Under the pieces are notes generated by a model, which was given only the letters and a program-made list of their open reading frames with translations, searched no databases and was not told the origin of the DNA. Of a stretch of 64,000 nt of DNA, positions 28,980 to 39,516 are shown one piece after another. The stretch lies in assembly GCF_003171515.1 (NCBI RefSeq), contig NC_089398.1, positions 248,001-312,000 on the forward strand, given 5' to 3'. Source of the stretch: Pyrenophora tritici-repentis. Taxonomy: Eukaryota; Ascomycota; Dothideomycetes; Pleosporales; Pleosporaceae. Both the position numbers and the translations under genes were made by a program. Each line of letters opens with the position of its first letter. Position 1 is the stretch's first letter.

Positions 28980-30683
28980 ATGTCATCTCTCCCGGCTCAG
29001 CGCCCCGCGTCGCAACGTAGAGCGTTGCCTCCGTCCGAATCATCCGCGTCGCAGAAGGAAAGAGCCAACAGCTTTTCAGGACAATCGGTAGACTCACAGA
29101 CGCTTCTTCTTAACTCGCCGCCCTCGCAGTCAGCTACTTCCACATTCCAAGATCAGAAGGAGAGTCCCACACAAACTGCCGCGCCGCAACAACAAGATGA
29201 CGACGACGACCCACGCAGATGTTGGATCTGCTTCAACGACGAGACGGAAGATGACGAGACAACATCGGAATGGCGGTCACCCTGTGCTTGCTCGTTGGTG
29301 GCGCACGAGACGTGTTTGTTGGATTGGATAGCAGACATGGAGGCACCGACTTCAGGGCGACGGGCCGGGACAACTGCAGGCAAGGTTCTATGTCCACAGT
29401 GCAAGGGCGAGATTGTGATAAAGCGGCATAAGAGTTATGTTGTGGAAGCAGTGAGGAGCTTGGAGCGTTTGGTCGGCAGTCTTCGTCTTCCGGGCTTTGC
29501 ACTGGTGACGGGCACGGCATTGTACTCGACTTTGACCCTATCCGGCACCGCGACGATATATCAGATCTTTGGGACGGAAGATGCGCTGCAAATCCTCGGT
29601 CCGCTGTACGAGACACCAAATGCAGCCGTCAACTCAGTTGCGGTACAGTGTCTAGACCATCTGAGGCAGCACTGGAGACTCGACCTCGGACTCCCGCTTA
29701 TACCCGCTGTACTAGTTGCGAGCAGAACGACATTCGCCGACTCATTCTTACCTTTCCTACCGCTCATCTTCTTCGTCAGTTCTGGTCAACCAGGCGATGA
29801 GATGCTGCAACTACAATGGCCACCGAGTGCCGCATTCACTTTCGCCACATTGCCATACCTCCGTGGCTTTTATAATGCATACTACGAACGCTTCTGGCTA
29901 CCACGAGAGCAAAAATGGCTAAGGGAGATTCAGCCCAGGCAAGGCGAAGACGCCAATGTTGAGGGCCAGGTCCAAGACCAGGGCCCCGCCATGCACAATG
30001 CACACGACGGCGAGGTCATCCAAGAAGTGGAGATAGAACTCGACTTTGACATCTTCGGCGGCTGGGGCGAGGGAGAGGGCGTAGAGCCGGATAACAATCC
30101 TGCTCATCCCATTGAACCACACGCTGCCGGACCCATCGACGCCCCACCACAAGACGATACCGATACCGATACAGATGATGACTTACCCGACCTGGTTCCC
30201 GCTGCTCCTCAAGCAAACCCCCTACCTGAACCCGTCGCTGCACCCGCTCCAAACATCCCCATGCAGCCAGCAGCGCCCCGCCCCCGACGCATCCGACACG
30301 AACGCGCCGCAACCTTTTCCACCGCCTCCCTCGCCGACACCATCCTCGGTGCCCTTATCTTCCCCACCATAGCCGCAGCCATGGGCGAGATACTCCGCCA
30401 CACTTTACCCACCGATTGGGTCACGCCTCCGTCGAGTTCACCGGCCGTGTCGTGGCTTGGTGGCTGGATCAAGAATGGTGGCAAGGCTGGGGGTGTGAGT
30501 AAGCCGACGGGGTTTTTGCAGACGCGGTGGGGTAGGAGTATTGTTGGGGGGTGTATGTTTGTGGGATTGAAGGATGCAGTTATGTTGTATGTGCGGTGGA
30601 AGTCTGCGCAGAATCACCGAAAGAGGGGGATTGTAGATTATGAGAGAAGAAGGGGTAGGGGTGGTGCGGCTGCGTCGTCGTGA
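28980..30683 (+). CDS. RING-CH (RINGv) membrane E3 ubiquitin ligase
   Basis: A single-exon gene of 567 aa. After a disordered Ser/Gln-rich N-terminus, a C4HC3 RING-CH domain occupies residues 81-141, with zinc ligands C81, C84, C102, C104, H109, C112, C138 and C141. In this family (MARCH-like) the domain recruits an E2 enzyme and ubiquitinates membrane proteins. Hydrophobic segments follow at about 172-195 and 235-275, then an acidic and Pro-rich region (about 335-430) with Asp-Thr-Asp repeats. Further hydrophobic stretches lie near 445-465 and 505-525, so it is probably anchored in an organelle membrane. Substrates cannot be told from sequence. Start chosen as the first ATG of the open frame; the RING lies close behind. 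Confidence 0.88.
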   Translation: MSSLPAQRPASQRRALPPSESSASQKERANSFSGQSVDSQTLLLNSPPSQSATSTFQDQKESPTQTAAPQQQDDDDDPRRCWICFNDETEDDETTSEWRSPCACSLVAHETCLLDWIADMEAPTSGRRAGTTAGKVLCPQCKGEIVIKRHKSYVVEAVRSLERLVGSLRLPGFALVTGTALYSTLTLSGTATIYQIFGTEDALQILGPLYETPNAAVNSVAVQCLDHLRQHWRLDLGLPLIPAVLVASRTTFADSFLPFLPLIFFVSSGQPGDEMLQLQWPPSAAFTFATLPYLRGFYNAYYERFWLPREQKWLREIQPRQGEDANVEGQVQDQGPAMHNAHDGEVIQEVEIELDFDIFGGWGEGEGVEPDNNPAHPIEPHAAGPIDAPPQDDTDTDTDDDLPDLVPAAPQANPLPEPVAAPAPNIPMQPAAPRPRRIRHERAATFSTASLADTILGALIFPTIAAAMGEILRHTLPTDWVTPPSSSPAVSWLGGWIKNGGKAGGVSKPTGFLQTRWGRSIVGGCMFVGLKDAVMLYVRWKSAQNHRKRGIVDYERRRGRGGAAASS

Positions 30684-31138
30684 GTGGGTTAGGGAGGGAA
30701 TGGAGGTTTGATGGGCATTATTGCAGCTTATTGGAAGCATAGCTTAAGATTTTCTTCTAGCCGTTTGTATAGTTACACTCAACTTCCGAATAAGCCTAAA
30801 AAATAAGGTTAATACAACAGTCAATATCTCCCACTCCAACTCATACGTGCACTAAAGTAGTACCAGTCGACGATGCGTATACGTTGATGCGGCTTATTCG
30901 ATTTATATGATGGAAATATGAGTCTGATTAGAAGGACGACACCCAAAGGTTGGCTTTTCTTTCTCCTCGATACCCAGGCTACTAATCGATATACTCCTTT
31001 AGGTAGCGAAGGCTTGGTCGGTAGTAGTAGAAGTTAGATGACCTATGCCAGTGTTGCGCAGCTCTCATCACGGACCCACTGAAAATGTTCCGGCTTACTC
31101 ACGTCACCCAGCACCACATCCTCCCTCCACCACCAACA
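30684..31138. other. Intergenic region between two plus-strand genes
   Basis: Holds the 3' end of the RING-CH gene and the promoter of the next gene. No frame or repeat worth naming. Confidence 0.4.
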
Positions 31139-32234
31139 ATGCCACGCTACAGCCCAACGCCAGAAGTATCCAAAGCGCAACTCTTACCCACCTGCCACTC
31201 GCCATCCCGCGACACACGTAGTCACAAGAAGCACCAAGAATCGCGTCGGCGCTCACGCTCTCCCCACGGCGACCGCGACAATGACAACCACCGCTACAAG
31301 CGACGCCGCACTCGTTCACCTGTCGCAAAAACCGTCGCTCTCCCTTACAAGGCAAAACCGCTAACTAAGCGCGACTATGAAGCGTACAAGCCATTATTCC
31401 AGTCGTACCTCGATATCCAAAAGCAGATTCAGCTAGACGAGCTAGACGAGCGCGAAGCAAAAGGACGATGGAAGAGCTTTGTCAGCCGATGGTATGTAAT
31501 CCTGCCAACACATGTGAAAAAAGACTATGTACTAACATACCAGGAATCGAGGCGACCTAGCCCGCAGCTGGTATGATCCCAGCATGCTCAAGACAGCACA
31601 GGACACAGTATCTTCGTACCGCACAACCACACGAGCATCACCTGTCTACCTGTCCAAACAAGAAGAGACGACGACCGCCGCCAACGCCAACGCCGACGAC
31701 AGCGAAGACGACGACTTCGGCCCAGCACCACCTCAACACCTCGCCCACCACTCCGGCCACGGTCCCACAATCCCTAAAATCGACGATCTAACCCACCGCA
31801 ACGAGCTCATCGCCGACTCGGCCGCAGACGCCCAATCCACCTCGCACAGCGCCCTACAACAAGCCCGCAAACAAGACCGCACGCTCCAAAAGGCGCGCCT
31901 AGAAGACCTCGTCCCGCGCGCCGACGCCGGTACCCGCGAACGCCAACTCGAGAAGAAGCGCGAAGTAATCAGCACGCTACAGTCGTTCCGCGACGCCAAA
32001 GAAGCCGGGGATGTGGAAGTAGCGGAATCTGATTTGATGGGGGATGACGGCGTGGATTTGTACAAAAAGAAGAAGAAGGAGCAGGAGAGGCAGAAGAATG
32101 AGAGGGAGATACGCAGGGAGGAGATTGCGAGGGCAAGAGATGCGGAGAGGGAGGAGAGGTTGGCGGAGAGGAGGGAGAAGGAGGGGAAGACTATGGAGTT
32201 TTTGAGACAGATGGCTAGGGAGAGGTTTGGGTAG
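31139..32234 (+). CDS. RS-rich, coiled-coil conserved fungal protein (two exons)
   Basis: Exons 31139-31491 and 31544-32234 give 347 aa; the 52-bp intron splits a Trp codon ('SRW/NRGDLARSWYDP'). The N-terminus is rich in Arg-Ser and basic residues ('ESRRRSRSPHGD', 'KRRRTRS'), typical of nuclear RNA-processing proteins. A conserved middle block reads 'LTKRDYEAYKPLFQSYLDIQ' followed by 'EREAKGRWKSFVSRW'. The second half is a long Glu/Arg/Lys coiled coil ending 'FLRQMARERFG'. Similar fungal proteins are often annotated as HEL117-like RNA helicase, but no helicase motif is present here, so that name should not be used. A nuclear role is an inference. ATG 31085 would add 18 residues and is less likely. 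Confidence 0.8.
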
Positions 32235-33137
32235 GGGGGTGGATTGGTCGGGGTGTTTGGGGTCGTCATCACGTGTCGTCTTGCGCCCTCCCTTATCCTC
32301 CGCGGACGAAATCAAAAGCATGCATCTTTGCATCCATCTCTTTGATAATTACGGGATGTGCTCTTACGCCCCACCAAGTCAATGGCACACTGTACTGTCG
32401 ATCAGCGCACTAAGTGCGTAGTGAGCATCGTATCGACTGTGTCTAATAGTGTCTTCACACTGGTTCGGTATACAGCAGCGACCATGAGCACTAGGTGTGT
32501 AGTCAGCATCATAGCGACTGTGTGTAGCAGTGTCTTCTTCACACTGGCCCGGCATACAACAGCGACAATGAGCACTAGCCCGCTCGTCCACATTACAGCT
32601 GTGTAAGCCATTCCGGTTGTAGGTCCCAAGAAGTAGATCCTGTTTCGCATCAGGACTTCCGCACTAGTCCGACAAGGGTTTTCCCGTCTGCATCAACAAC
32701 GTCCGGGCCTATTCGGTGCGATCGCATTCGCATTCGGTCTGTGTTTAGAGATATGTCAGCTTTACCAATGTCTGTGTTGGATGTTTTGAAGCGGATATCT
32801 TGTAGCAGACGAATAGATGGTGTCCTTCGTTGCGATGCAACGTCTCGAGGCGAAGAAGTTGCGGCATAGAGTCCTCGAGTAAGGTACCTTGGGCAATCTT
32901 CGCGATCGAGCGACTGAGTGATCTGGCTCCACGATCTACATAGAACCCTGCAGCACTGCCACCCCCAGCCTTGCAGCGGACCACGCGATCACGGAGCCAA
33001 GTTATTAATTTCCGCTTCCACTCCTTGGTTTTCAGACACGTGACGCCTTCGTACTTCATGACTGGTAGTATTCAAAATGTAGTGCTTGAAAACGATGCTA
33101 GGTACTATTCCGCGACTTCAACGCGTGATGATGCTCT
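32235..33137. other. Intergenic region between convergent genes
   Basis: Holds two 3' ends and the tandem duplication at 32408-32572. Nothing else is supported. Confidence 0.4.
32408..32572. repeat. Diverged tandem duplication (81 + 84 bp)
   Basis: The unit starting cactaagtgcgtag at 32408 recurs at 32489 as cactaggtgtgtag, and a third start (cactagcc) is at 32573. Copies differ by scattered transitions and a 3-bp indel. Confidence 0.75.
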
Positions 33138-34583
33138 CTACTTCTTTAGATTTGGCCCCTGTGTCCCCTCATCCCATTCAAACTTCCTCGTCATAGTAAT
33201 CCCATTCTCCTCTCTATCATGATCCAAGATCTCACTCGTGCCGACCTCGCCTCCCTCTTTGTCATGAACATGCACAGTCGTAGTCGTGAGACACATTTCA
33301 TCGTCATCAGGCCGATATCTACCCCAATGCTCATTATTATCCGTCCTCGACCGCATCCACGACTTCCGGTCGATCCGACTGTCTTGGCCTGCAACCGTGC
33401 TCTCCAACGGATCCTTAACCTTAATCTTGCGCGTGCGCTTCTTGGATATCGTTTCCAGCGGGTCCAGCGAGTGGGCGGGCGATTCAGAGTGCCGCGAGGA
33501 TTTGATCGAGGATGGCATCCGGCGCGAGATGCTGTTCATGGCTAGTATCATCAGGGGGCGGAGTGTGGGTAAGCAGCCGGAGATGATGCCGACGGAGGGC
33601 TCGACGGATGACCAGATGAAGACGTCGCTTTTGGCCCAGCTGATGTCTCGTGTGTTGACGAGGCGGTTGATGGTGATGAGGCGGTAGAGCGAGGCGAAAC
33701 AGACACTATGTATGTTAATGGATATTCATCTCAAAGGTTGGATGTGAAACATACAAACTGCCCAGTAGGAAGGTAAAATTGACAGCGATTTTCTGCGATC
33801 GTCCCATGTTCAACTTGCGCACACTGGCTATGGGTATCGCAAGGATGCAGACATCACCGAAGATGTTGATGATGCTGATACCGAGATAGAACTACAGCCT
33901 GGTTAGTTACGGGATTTGTTTCAACTTCAATGCGATTCATACCTTTGCCTCGTTTACCTGTACCACGCCTGTACCCCCGTACCACTGATTCCAGTAGAAG
34001 TTCAGTGGTCGCGTGTACAGTGGTACCACGATGTGGTTGGTGATGAGGTAGAGAACAGTGATGACGATGGAAAACCAGCCGAGCCAGTTCAAGCCAAAGA
34101 TGCGACGGTATAGAGCCAGGATGGAGAATTTGATAATACAGCCGCTCCAAGAGTAGATCAAGACATAGGCGAAGGTGATCTTCGCTGTTCGTTAGCTGCT
34201 GTGTTACTTTGGAGGGGGGTGAGGACGTACGATGGTGATCTGCCGCATCTCATAGGGTCCTAAGGACCAGATGTGCTTTCCAAGTCCGAAAAAGCCGCCT
34301 AGCCAGAGTGTTTAATGAATATACTAAGCAACCTTGTGTGGTTGATCATCGTACCTGCGATGCAGCATGCTAAGTTGCCAGCATTCAGGGCTAAACCAAG
34401 GAACATGAGGTAATCATCCAGGCCCAGTGGCTCACGCTTCACACGTAAGCGAGTGAAGAGGCGCAAGCCAACGAAAACAAATGAGAGGGCAAAAAGCACG
34501 ATGCCGATGGCATTATTGGTAGCAGTGCGTGATTCGGTCAAGTCCAGTCCGGGCGGCGGGTTGGAAAAGTAGTCGACCGCCAT
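33138..34583 (-). CDS. Rhodopsin-domain (PTH11-like) seven-helix membrane protein
   Basis: Five exons on the minus strand: 34583-34355, 34298-34231, 34179-33943, 33891-33755 and 33705-33138, with consistent phases and GT..AG borders, giving 412 aa. The first helix is 'AIGIVLFALSFVFVGLRLF', and helices continue through exons 2-5. Diagnostic fungal rhodopsin-domain features include 'LGLDDYLM' after helix 1, 'KFSILALYRRIF' in the third exon and 'WSSVEPSVGIISGCLPTLRPL' at the seventh helix. The C-terminal tail of about 130 residues is hydrophilic and cytosolic. No retinal-binding Lys motif of true opsins was looked for successfully, so it is best treated as a PTH11-like orphan receptor or membrane sensor. 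It is divergent from the nitrilase across an 820-bp region. Confidence 0.88.
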
Positions 34584-35404
34584 ATCAACAGCACGGATGT
34601 CAGCGGGATGTAGTGTATGAGATCAAAGATGCTGTAATTGTACAACACAGCTTCGACTATAGACGATATGTATATATCTTCGTTAAGCATACGCAGCACG
34701 ATATCGGACAAGGCGCCTGGACAGGTCGTCGTCTCAGAACCAGCATCGTCGGAGACTTGCAGCGATCGGAATAACGTCTTAGCCAACCGGAAGAGCTACC
34801 CACTACAAGATGCCAGTTCAGGAGACGGGCGCAGTTCGCGTTCACTACCTGGTTATGTGCATGTACATGCTCACATGGAACATGACGGGCAAGGTACCGA
34901 CCTATCACACCAGACAATCGCGCTGGGCACTTCGTATGGGGATGCAAAAGACTTGTCCGTCGGGCCTAATGCACACGTTGTTGGGCAAGAATAAGAGAGA
35001 CAGGAGAGATTGATTGTGCTGGGCAATCTTTCGTTTGGGGATGCAAACATCGTAGCCGTCGGGCCTACTAACGACAACGCCATCGGGCCTACTAACGACA
35101 ACGCCATCGGGCCTACTAACGACAACGCCATCGGGCCTACTAACGACAACGCCATCGGGCCTATACAAGACGTGTGTTTTCGGGCCTACCAAGTTACGAC
35201 AACGGCGGGAGATAAACGACATGCCGGAGCGTTTGCCGTTTTCGATCACTGGTAGCGGGGTCCACCAACTATGAAACCTGGGGCCGCGACAACTTTCCTG
35301 TCCGTCATATTCTCAACAACAGATACAAAGCCTTGCGCTGAAATATACAATTCGCTTAAACTCCATAATATCGACATTTTTTTTAAAAAAAAAACGAGAA
35401 AAAG
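34584..35404. promoter_or_regulatory. Shared upstream region of the PTH11-like and nitrilase genes
   Basis: Two genes start outward from here. It contains a 24-bp tandem array (35061-35156), an imperfect duplication of about 50 bp (near 34920-34970 and 35018-35069, both with 'tggggatgcaaa' and 'gtcgggccta'), and a T8/A10 run just before the nitrilase ATG (about 35378-35396). Confidence 0.5.
35061..35156. repeat. 24-bp tandem repeat, four perfect copies
   Basis: Unit gggcctactaacgacaacgc plus catc, four times without change, then a partial fifth unit. A related single unit is further upstream at about 34956. Confidence 0.9.
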
Positions 35405-36522
35405 ATGGCGCCAAAAGAAACAAAGTTCAAGGTGGCTGCTGCCCATGCTGCACCTATCTTCATGGACAAAGCAGCTACCATCAAGAAGACCGTTCAGCTC
35501 ATCGAGCAGGCTGCGAAGGAAGATATCAAACTTCTAGTGTTCCCAGAAACGTTCATCCCCGGCTACCCCGTATGTACCCTACATTATCTCGGCTGTCGAC
35601 ATCCTGCACGTTGGAGCACTAGTGCTAACCGTTACCATAGTACTGGACTGAAGCCTACCCACCCCTCAAGCAGGTAGCGGCTATAGCCAAGTACGCAGAG
35701 GAGAGCGTAGTAGTGGAGCCCAATGGCGAGGACGTCAGTGCAATCCAAGATGCCTGCCGCCGGACTGGAATAGCGATTAACCTGGGTATCTCGGAGCGTA
35801 TCGCTAACGGCCATACGCTATTCAACTCGCAAGTCATCATCGATAGCGACGGCACTATCCTCGGGGTTCATCGCAAGCTGCAACCCACGTTTGTCGAGCG
35901 CATGGTTTGGGCTCAGGGTAACGGAAGCACATTACGCACCTGGCCCCTCTCGCTTGGTTACAACCTCGGGGGTCTGGCCTGCTGGGAGCATACCATGAAC
36001 GGTGCGCGCCAGGCTCTCATCACGCAGAACCAACATATTCATGCTGGAGCGTGGCCAGCCTTGTCGACGCTTTCCAGTTTCGAGCCCGTCGCTAACGCGC
36101 AGATTGAGGGACTCATGAAAGCTCACGCTTTGACCGCCCAGGTCTTCGTCATCACGGCCTCCGACTATGTCGACCAATTGTGCCTCGACTGGATGGAGAA
36201 GAACCTCGGAAAACAAGACCTCATCTCCGCTGGTGGGGGTTGGTCCTCCATTCTCCACCCTTTCTGCTCCTACATCGCCGGTCCGCACACGGGCGGAGAA
36301 GAGAAGCTGGTCCAAGGCGAGATTGACCTGGCAGACTTGGGCGCTGTCAAAGTATGGATTGATGCAGCGGGACACTACCAGCGCCCGGAGATTTTGCAGT
36401 TCGGCTTTGATCCGCGACCGCACTGGGCGGACGAGAAGACGGACCGCTTCAAGATAGTACGTGCGGATGATAAGAAAGTGGAGACTGAGAATGTTGATCA
36501 GTCTCAGAAAGGTACGGTTTGA
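35405..36522 (+). CDS. Nitrilase (carbon-nitrogen hydrolase)
   Basis: Exons 35405-35569 and 35641-36522 give 348 aa. The Glu-Lys-Cys triad of the nitrilase superfamily is present: E48 in 'FPETFIPGYP', K134 in 'HRKLQPT' and C169 in 'GLACWEH'. The enzyme should hydrolyse a nitrile to the carboxylic acid and ammonia in the cytosol; substrate choice (for example arylacetonitrile) cannot be fixed from sequence. Length fits fungal nitrilases. Cyanide hydratases have the same fold, so that activity is not excluded. The intron falls right after the first catalytic motif. The gene is followed within 100 bp by the TA target of a pogo element. Confidence 0.9.
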
Positions 36523-36613
36523 TTTGGTACATACTGTGTGACTAGGAACGGGCCGACTTATATCGCGCGCTGATGCAACCATCGACCAGGTTATCTGAGT
36601 ATGTAGATAGATA

Positions 36614-38487
36614 ACGTACCTAACGGGCGAGTGGGCCACACGGGCGAGTGGGCCACCTGCGCTAAGACCCCATTAAAACCACGACTGTACACGACTATAT
36701 AGCACCGTCAAAGATAGTAAATAGAAATCGTAATAGGCTATTCTACTCAGAATCTATCGCTGCTTCTTGCCTACATGTGCGCATATTATGTCCTGCCTCG
36801 CCGCAGCGTCCACAGCGTCGTTGGCTAGGCTCGCCTGCCTCAACGCGCACTCTCTTCTTCGCCTTCTTCCTATCACTACATGCCCCAAACTCCTTAAGAG
36901 TCGTCAGTCGCACGCCCTCATCAATTGTTAAGGTCCCTTGCTGCTGTAAGCGCTTCCTTTTATATGATCTACGCTTACTTGAGGCCTCGTTGGCGGCTTG
37001 GAGCTCAGCGTTGCGCTTGGTCATTAACACCAGAGAATGCGCTATCATCTCTGCACCTTTTGACAGGCTTTTGATCGCCTCAACCATATACGTAGGTGAG
37101 CTATCTACATGTCTTCGAATCCTCTCTTGAATCAGCTTTGATTGCGACCCAAGTTCTAGGGTATTGCTTGGAGTTTGCGACTGCCAGGGACCGTCCTCGA
37201 CGGTAGGTAGCAGTGGAGTGCGCAGCCGCACGTCAAGCGTCGATATCACAGCCTCTGGATTAAATGGGACTAAGCCAGCGCCTCGAAAGCTTCCTTGTAT
37301 ATTGGCCTTTGTAATCGCAGCGTCAAAAGCGCCTTTAAAGCACGGTAGGAACTCTAGTTTAGTGATATGGGTGATCTTGTTGCGCATTAGATCCTCGGCT
37401 TGGCGGCCATACGCTGTCTTCAAAGGCGAGAAACACCCCACATCAAGAGGCTGTAGTAGGTGCGACGAGTGAGGAGGCATGCAGAGAGTAATAATGTTGT
37501 GATCCTTGCAGTACTGCTGGAAATCGAGCGAGTCGTGGCTCTCGTGGCCGTCGATAATAAGCAGACGATAGTTTCCTACAGTCCTCTTCTTTGTGTGAGC
37601 GTCAAAGTGCTTTAACCACTCTAGACCAAGCTTGTTTGTTGTCCAGCCGTTCTCAGAGACTGCAATAACCCAGTCGCGAGGTAGGTTATCTTCCTTGTAC
37701 CAGGCAGAGAGGTGGTTCTTGCCTTTGAAGATGATAAAAGGTGGGATTGCCCACCCAGTCGCGTTGATACCCTGGATCACTGTAGCCCACTCGCGATTGC
37801 CCTGCTGAACGCTCTTTGGTCGTCCTCGACGCTCAGAGCCTGTGACTACTGCTCCAGTTGATATCATGCCCATCATGAAGCCAGACTCGTCAAAGTTGTG
37901 GGTGTCCTCATCAAGGATACCGTACTTGGCCTTTGTGTTCTCCACAAGTCGGAACCAGCCTTGTATAACCTCAGGATCCTCACAGAGGGCTCGCTTGTAG
38001 TCATACTTGCGATTGAATTTGACCTTAAGCTCAGGGCGACGTTTGACGAAGGTTGCAGCCCAGTTCTGACCAACAGGGTCGCGGTGGCGCTCAGCCAACA
38101 AAGAATTAGCCATATCCTGCACAGCAGCAAGTCGGGGCGGAAATCCTCGCGCGTCGAGGTCAAGGATATGCTGGACAATTACATCCTCCTCTGTCTTAAG
38201 GAGGTTCATTGAGTTAGGCGTACAATCGCTCCGAAGAGGTATTCCAGCGCGTCGGCGCCCAAGAGTTACTCGAGATACGTTGTAGATAGCTGCAGCGCGT
38301 CTCTGCGACAGCGTCGCGTCGCGTTCGATAGCCTTGAGAGCAAGCTGTAATCGAGCCTCTTTTAAAGCTGGTAGATTGTTTTGTTGTTGGCTCATTGTGA
38401 AAGTACTGTAGGTAACAGTATGTTTTGGTGGGGTCTTAGCGGAGTGGCCCACTCGCCCGTGTGGCCCACTCGCCCGTGAGGTACGTT
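36614..38487 (-). mobile_element. Intact pogo/Fot-type DNA transposon (1874 bp) with TA duplication
   Basis: Terminal inverted repeats of about 57 bp start ACGTACCT at both ends, with TA duplications at 36612-36613 and 38488-38489. Each end carries a 16-bp direct repeat, cgggcgagtgggccac, twice in tandem. Between the ends is one full-length transposase gene. Copies of related but decayed elements lie at 2405, 3774, 11147, 16071 and 16613. Confidence 0.93.
36743..38395 (-). CDS. pogo/Fot-type transposase (DDE_1, CENP-B-like DNA-binding domain)
   Basis: ATG 38395 gives 550 aa; an in-frame ATG at 38452 lies inside the terminal repeat and is unlikely. The N-terminal psq-type helix-turn-helix is at about 15-50 ('AAAIYNVSRVTLGRRRAGIP') and the CENP-B/Tc5-type DNA-binding domain at about 65-140 ('VGQNWAATFVKRRPEL'). 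The catalytic triad is D169 in 'NFDESGF', D282 in 'IIDGHESH' and D318 in 'LLQPLDVGCF', a DD35D arrangement. A C-terminal CCHC knuckle reads 'CGRCGEAGHNMRTC'. No stop codons, so this is the likely source of activity for the family in this genome. Confidence 0.93.
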   Translation of the reverse strand: MSQQQNNLPALKEARLQLALKAIERDATLSQRRAAAIYNVSRVTLGRRRAGIPLRSDCTPNSMNLLKTEEDVIVQHILDLDARGFPPRLAAVQDMANSLLAERHRDPVGQNWAATFVKRRPELKVKFNRKYDYKRALCEDPEVIQGWFRLVENTKAKYGILDEDTHNFDESGFMMGMISTGAVVTGSERRGRPKSVQQGNREWATVIQGINATGWAIPPFIIFKGKNHLSAWYKEDNLPRDWVIAVSENGWTTNKLGLEWLKHFDAHTKKRTVGNYRLLIIDGHESHDSLDFQQYCKDHNIITLCMPPHSSHLLQPLDVGCFSPLKTAYGRQAEDLMRNKITHITKLEFLPCFKGAFDAAITKANIQGSFRGAGLVPFNPEAVISTLDVRLRTPLLPTVEDGPWQSQTPSNTLELGSQSKLIQERIRRHVDSSPTYMVEAIKSLSKGAEMIAHSLVLMTKRNAELQAANEASSKRRSYKRKRLQQQGTLTIDEGVRLTTLKEFGACSDRKKAKKRVRVEAGEPSQRRCGRCGEAGHNMRTCRQEAAIDSE

Positions 38488-38489
38488 AA

Positions 38490-39516
38490 CGCATGAGTTA
38501 TTAGTTCAATGTTTGTTTTGACCCCCGCTCCGGCATCGCATACCGTCCCGCAAGGTACTCTTGTGCACGTGATTGAGATACTAGAGGGTTCACTGACTAG
38601 GCTGGAGCCCGTTGTAACATCATACCATTCACACTTGATACCCAGTTTTTTCTACAAGCGGGCTACCATGTAAGTGAAAGTGCCATTGGATTGTACATTG
38701 AAGAGCACACAGTACTCTAATCTACATCAAACACCCTCAATCCCGCTTTCCGGACGAACCAGCGTGACTCGCACGCCAACATACCTACGATTCAGGCCAA
38801 CGCCCAGTCCCATCCACCAGATCGGACCCACGATCTATGACGCACTTCTGCTATTGCAGGGTATGTAGTATTTAGTCAGGGGTCATCCGTATCCCCAACC
38901 CCCGGACCCAAGAACGGGAGGACCGGTAGTTAATCTATTTGCACGCACGGTCCTCCCTCCTTGCTTACTCTCCAAGTGTGTAGTTTCCCACTAAATATTC
39001 TCCGAGAAAGCCGTTATGCTAGTTGGCGGACGGAGATATTACGGCCCTTAGCGAAGCAATGCCTGCTCTTATCATGTTATGTTTCATGGATGAGTTGGAG
39101 AGGGTATTTCGTTTTTCGTGTTTTGGAGTACGGGGAGAGGGTCTAGGTACTGTATAATTGAACTGAGGGCAGGTTATGCGGATGTGACCGGATCAGTTCT
39201 ACTTTGACTACTCTAGCCCGAACTCGAACTCACTGACCTCCCGCAGCATTTTGTCGGAGGTACTAGCTTTTCTTGGCTTGAGCGGTGCCGATCTGACGAT
39301 ATAGTTTTCTTGCCCTTGCTTTTTCTCTTTGGTATGATATTACAGGGCATACTGTAGTATAGATTCATGCGTCACTTTGTTGAGGCTGACGAGCATTGTG
39401 CCTTCGCATTGCAAACCTTTTATTGTGGGGTAATAGTCGTACCTGGTGAGAAGAGGTACATACCTTGCTAGAGTTAGGCCGCAAGTGGCTAAGCGAATTA
39501 TTGACCTTGGCACTAT
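38490..39516. other. Intergenic stretch, nothing identified
   Basis: About 1 kb without a supported gene or repeat between the pogo element and the aldo-keto reductase pseudogene. Confidence 0.45.

Noticed and set aside
38674..38868. Small gene with a start codon followed by a GT donor, like the split start at 42991
   Set aside because: 'catgtaagtg' looked similar, but no acceptor downstream gives an open frame with a signal peptide.
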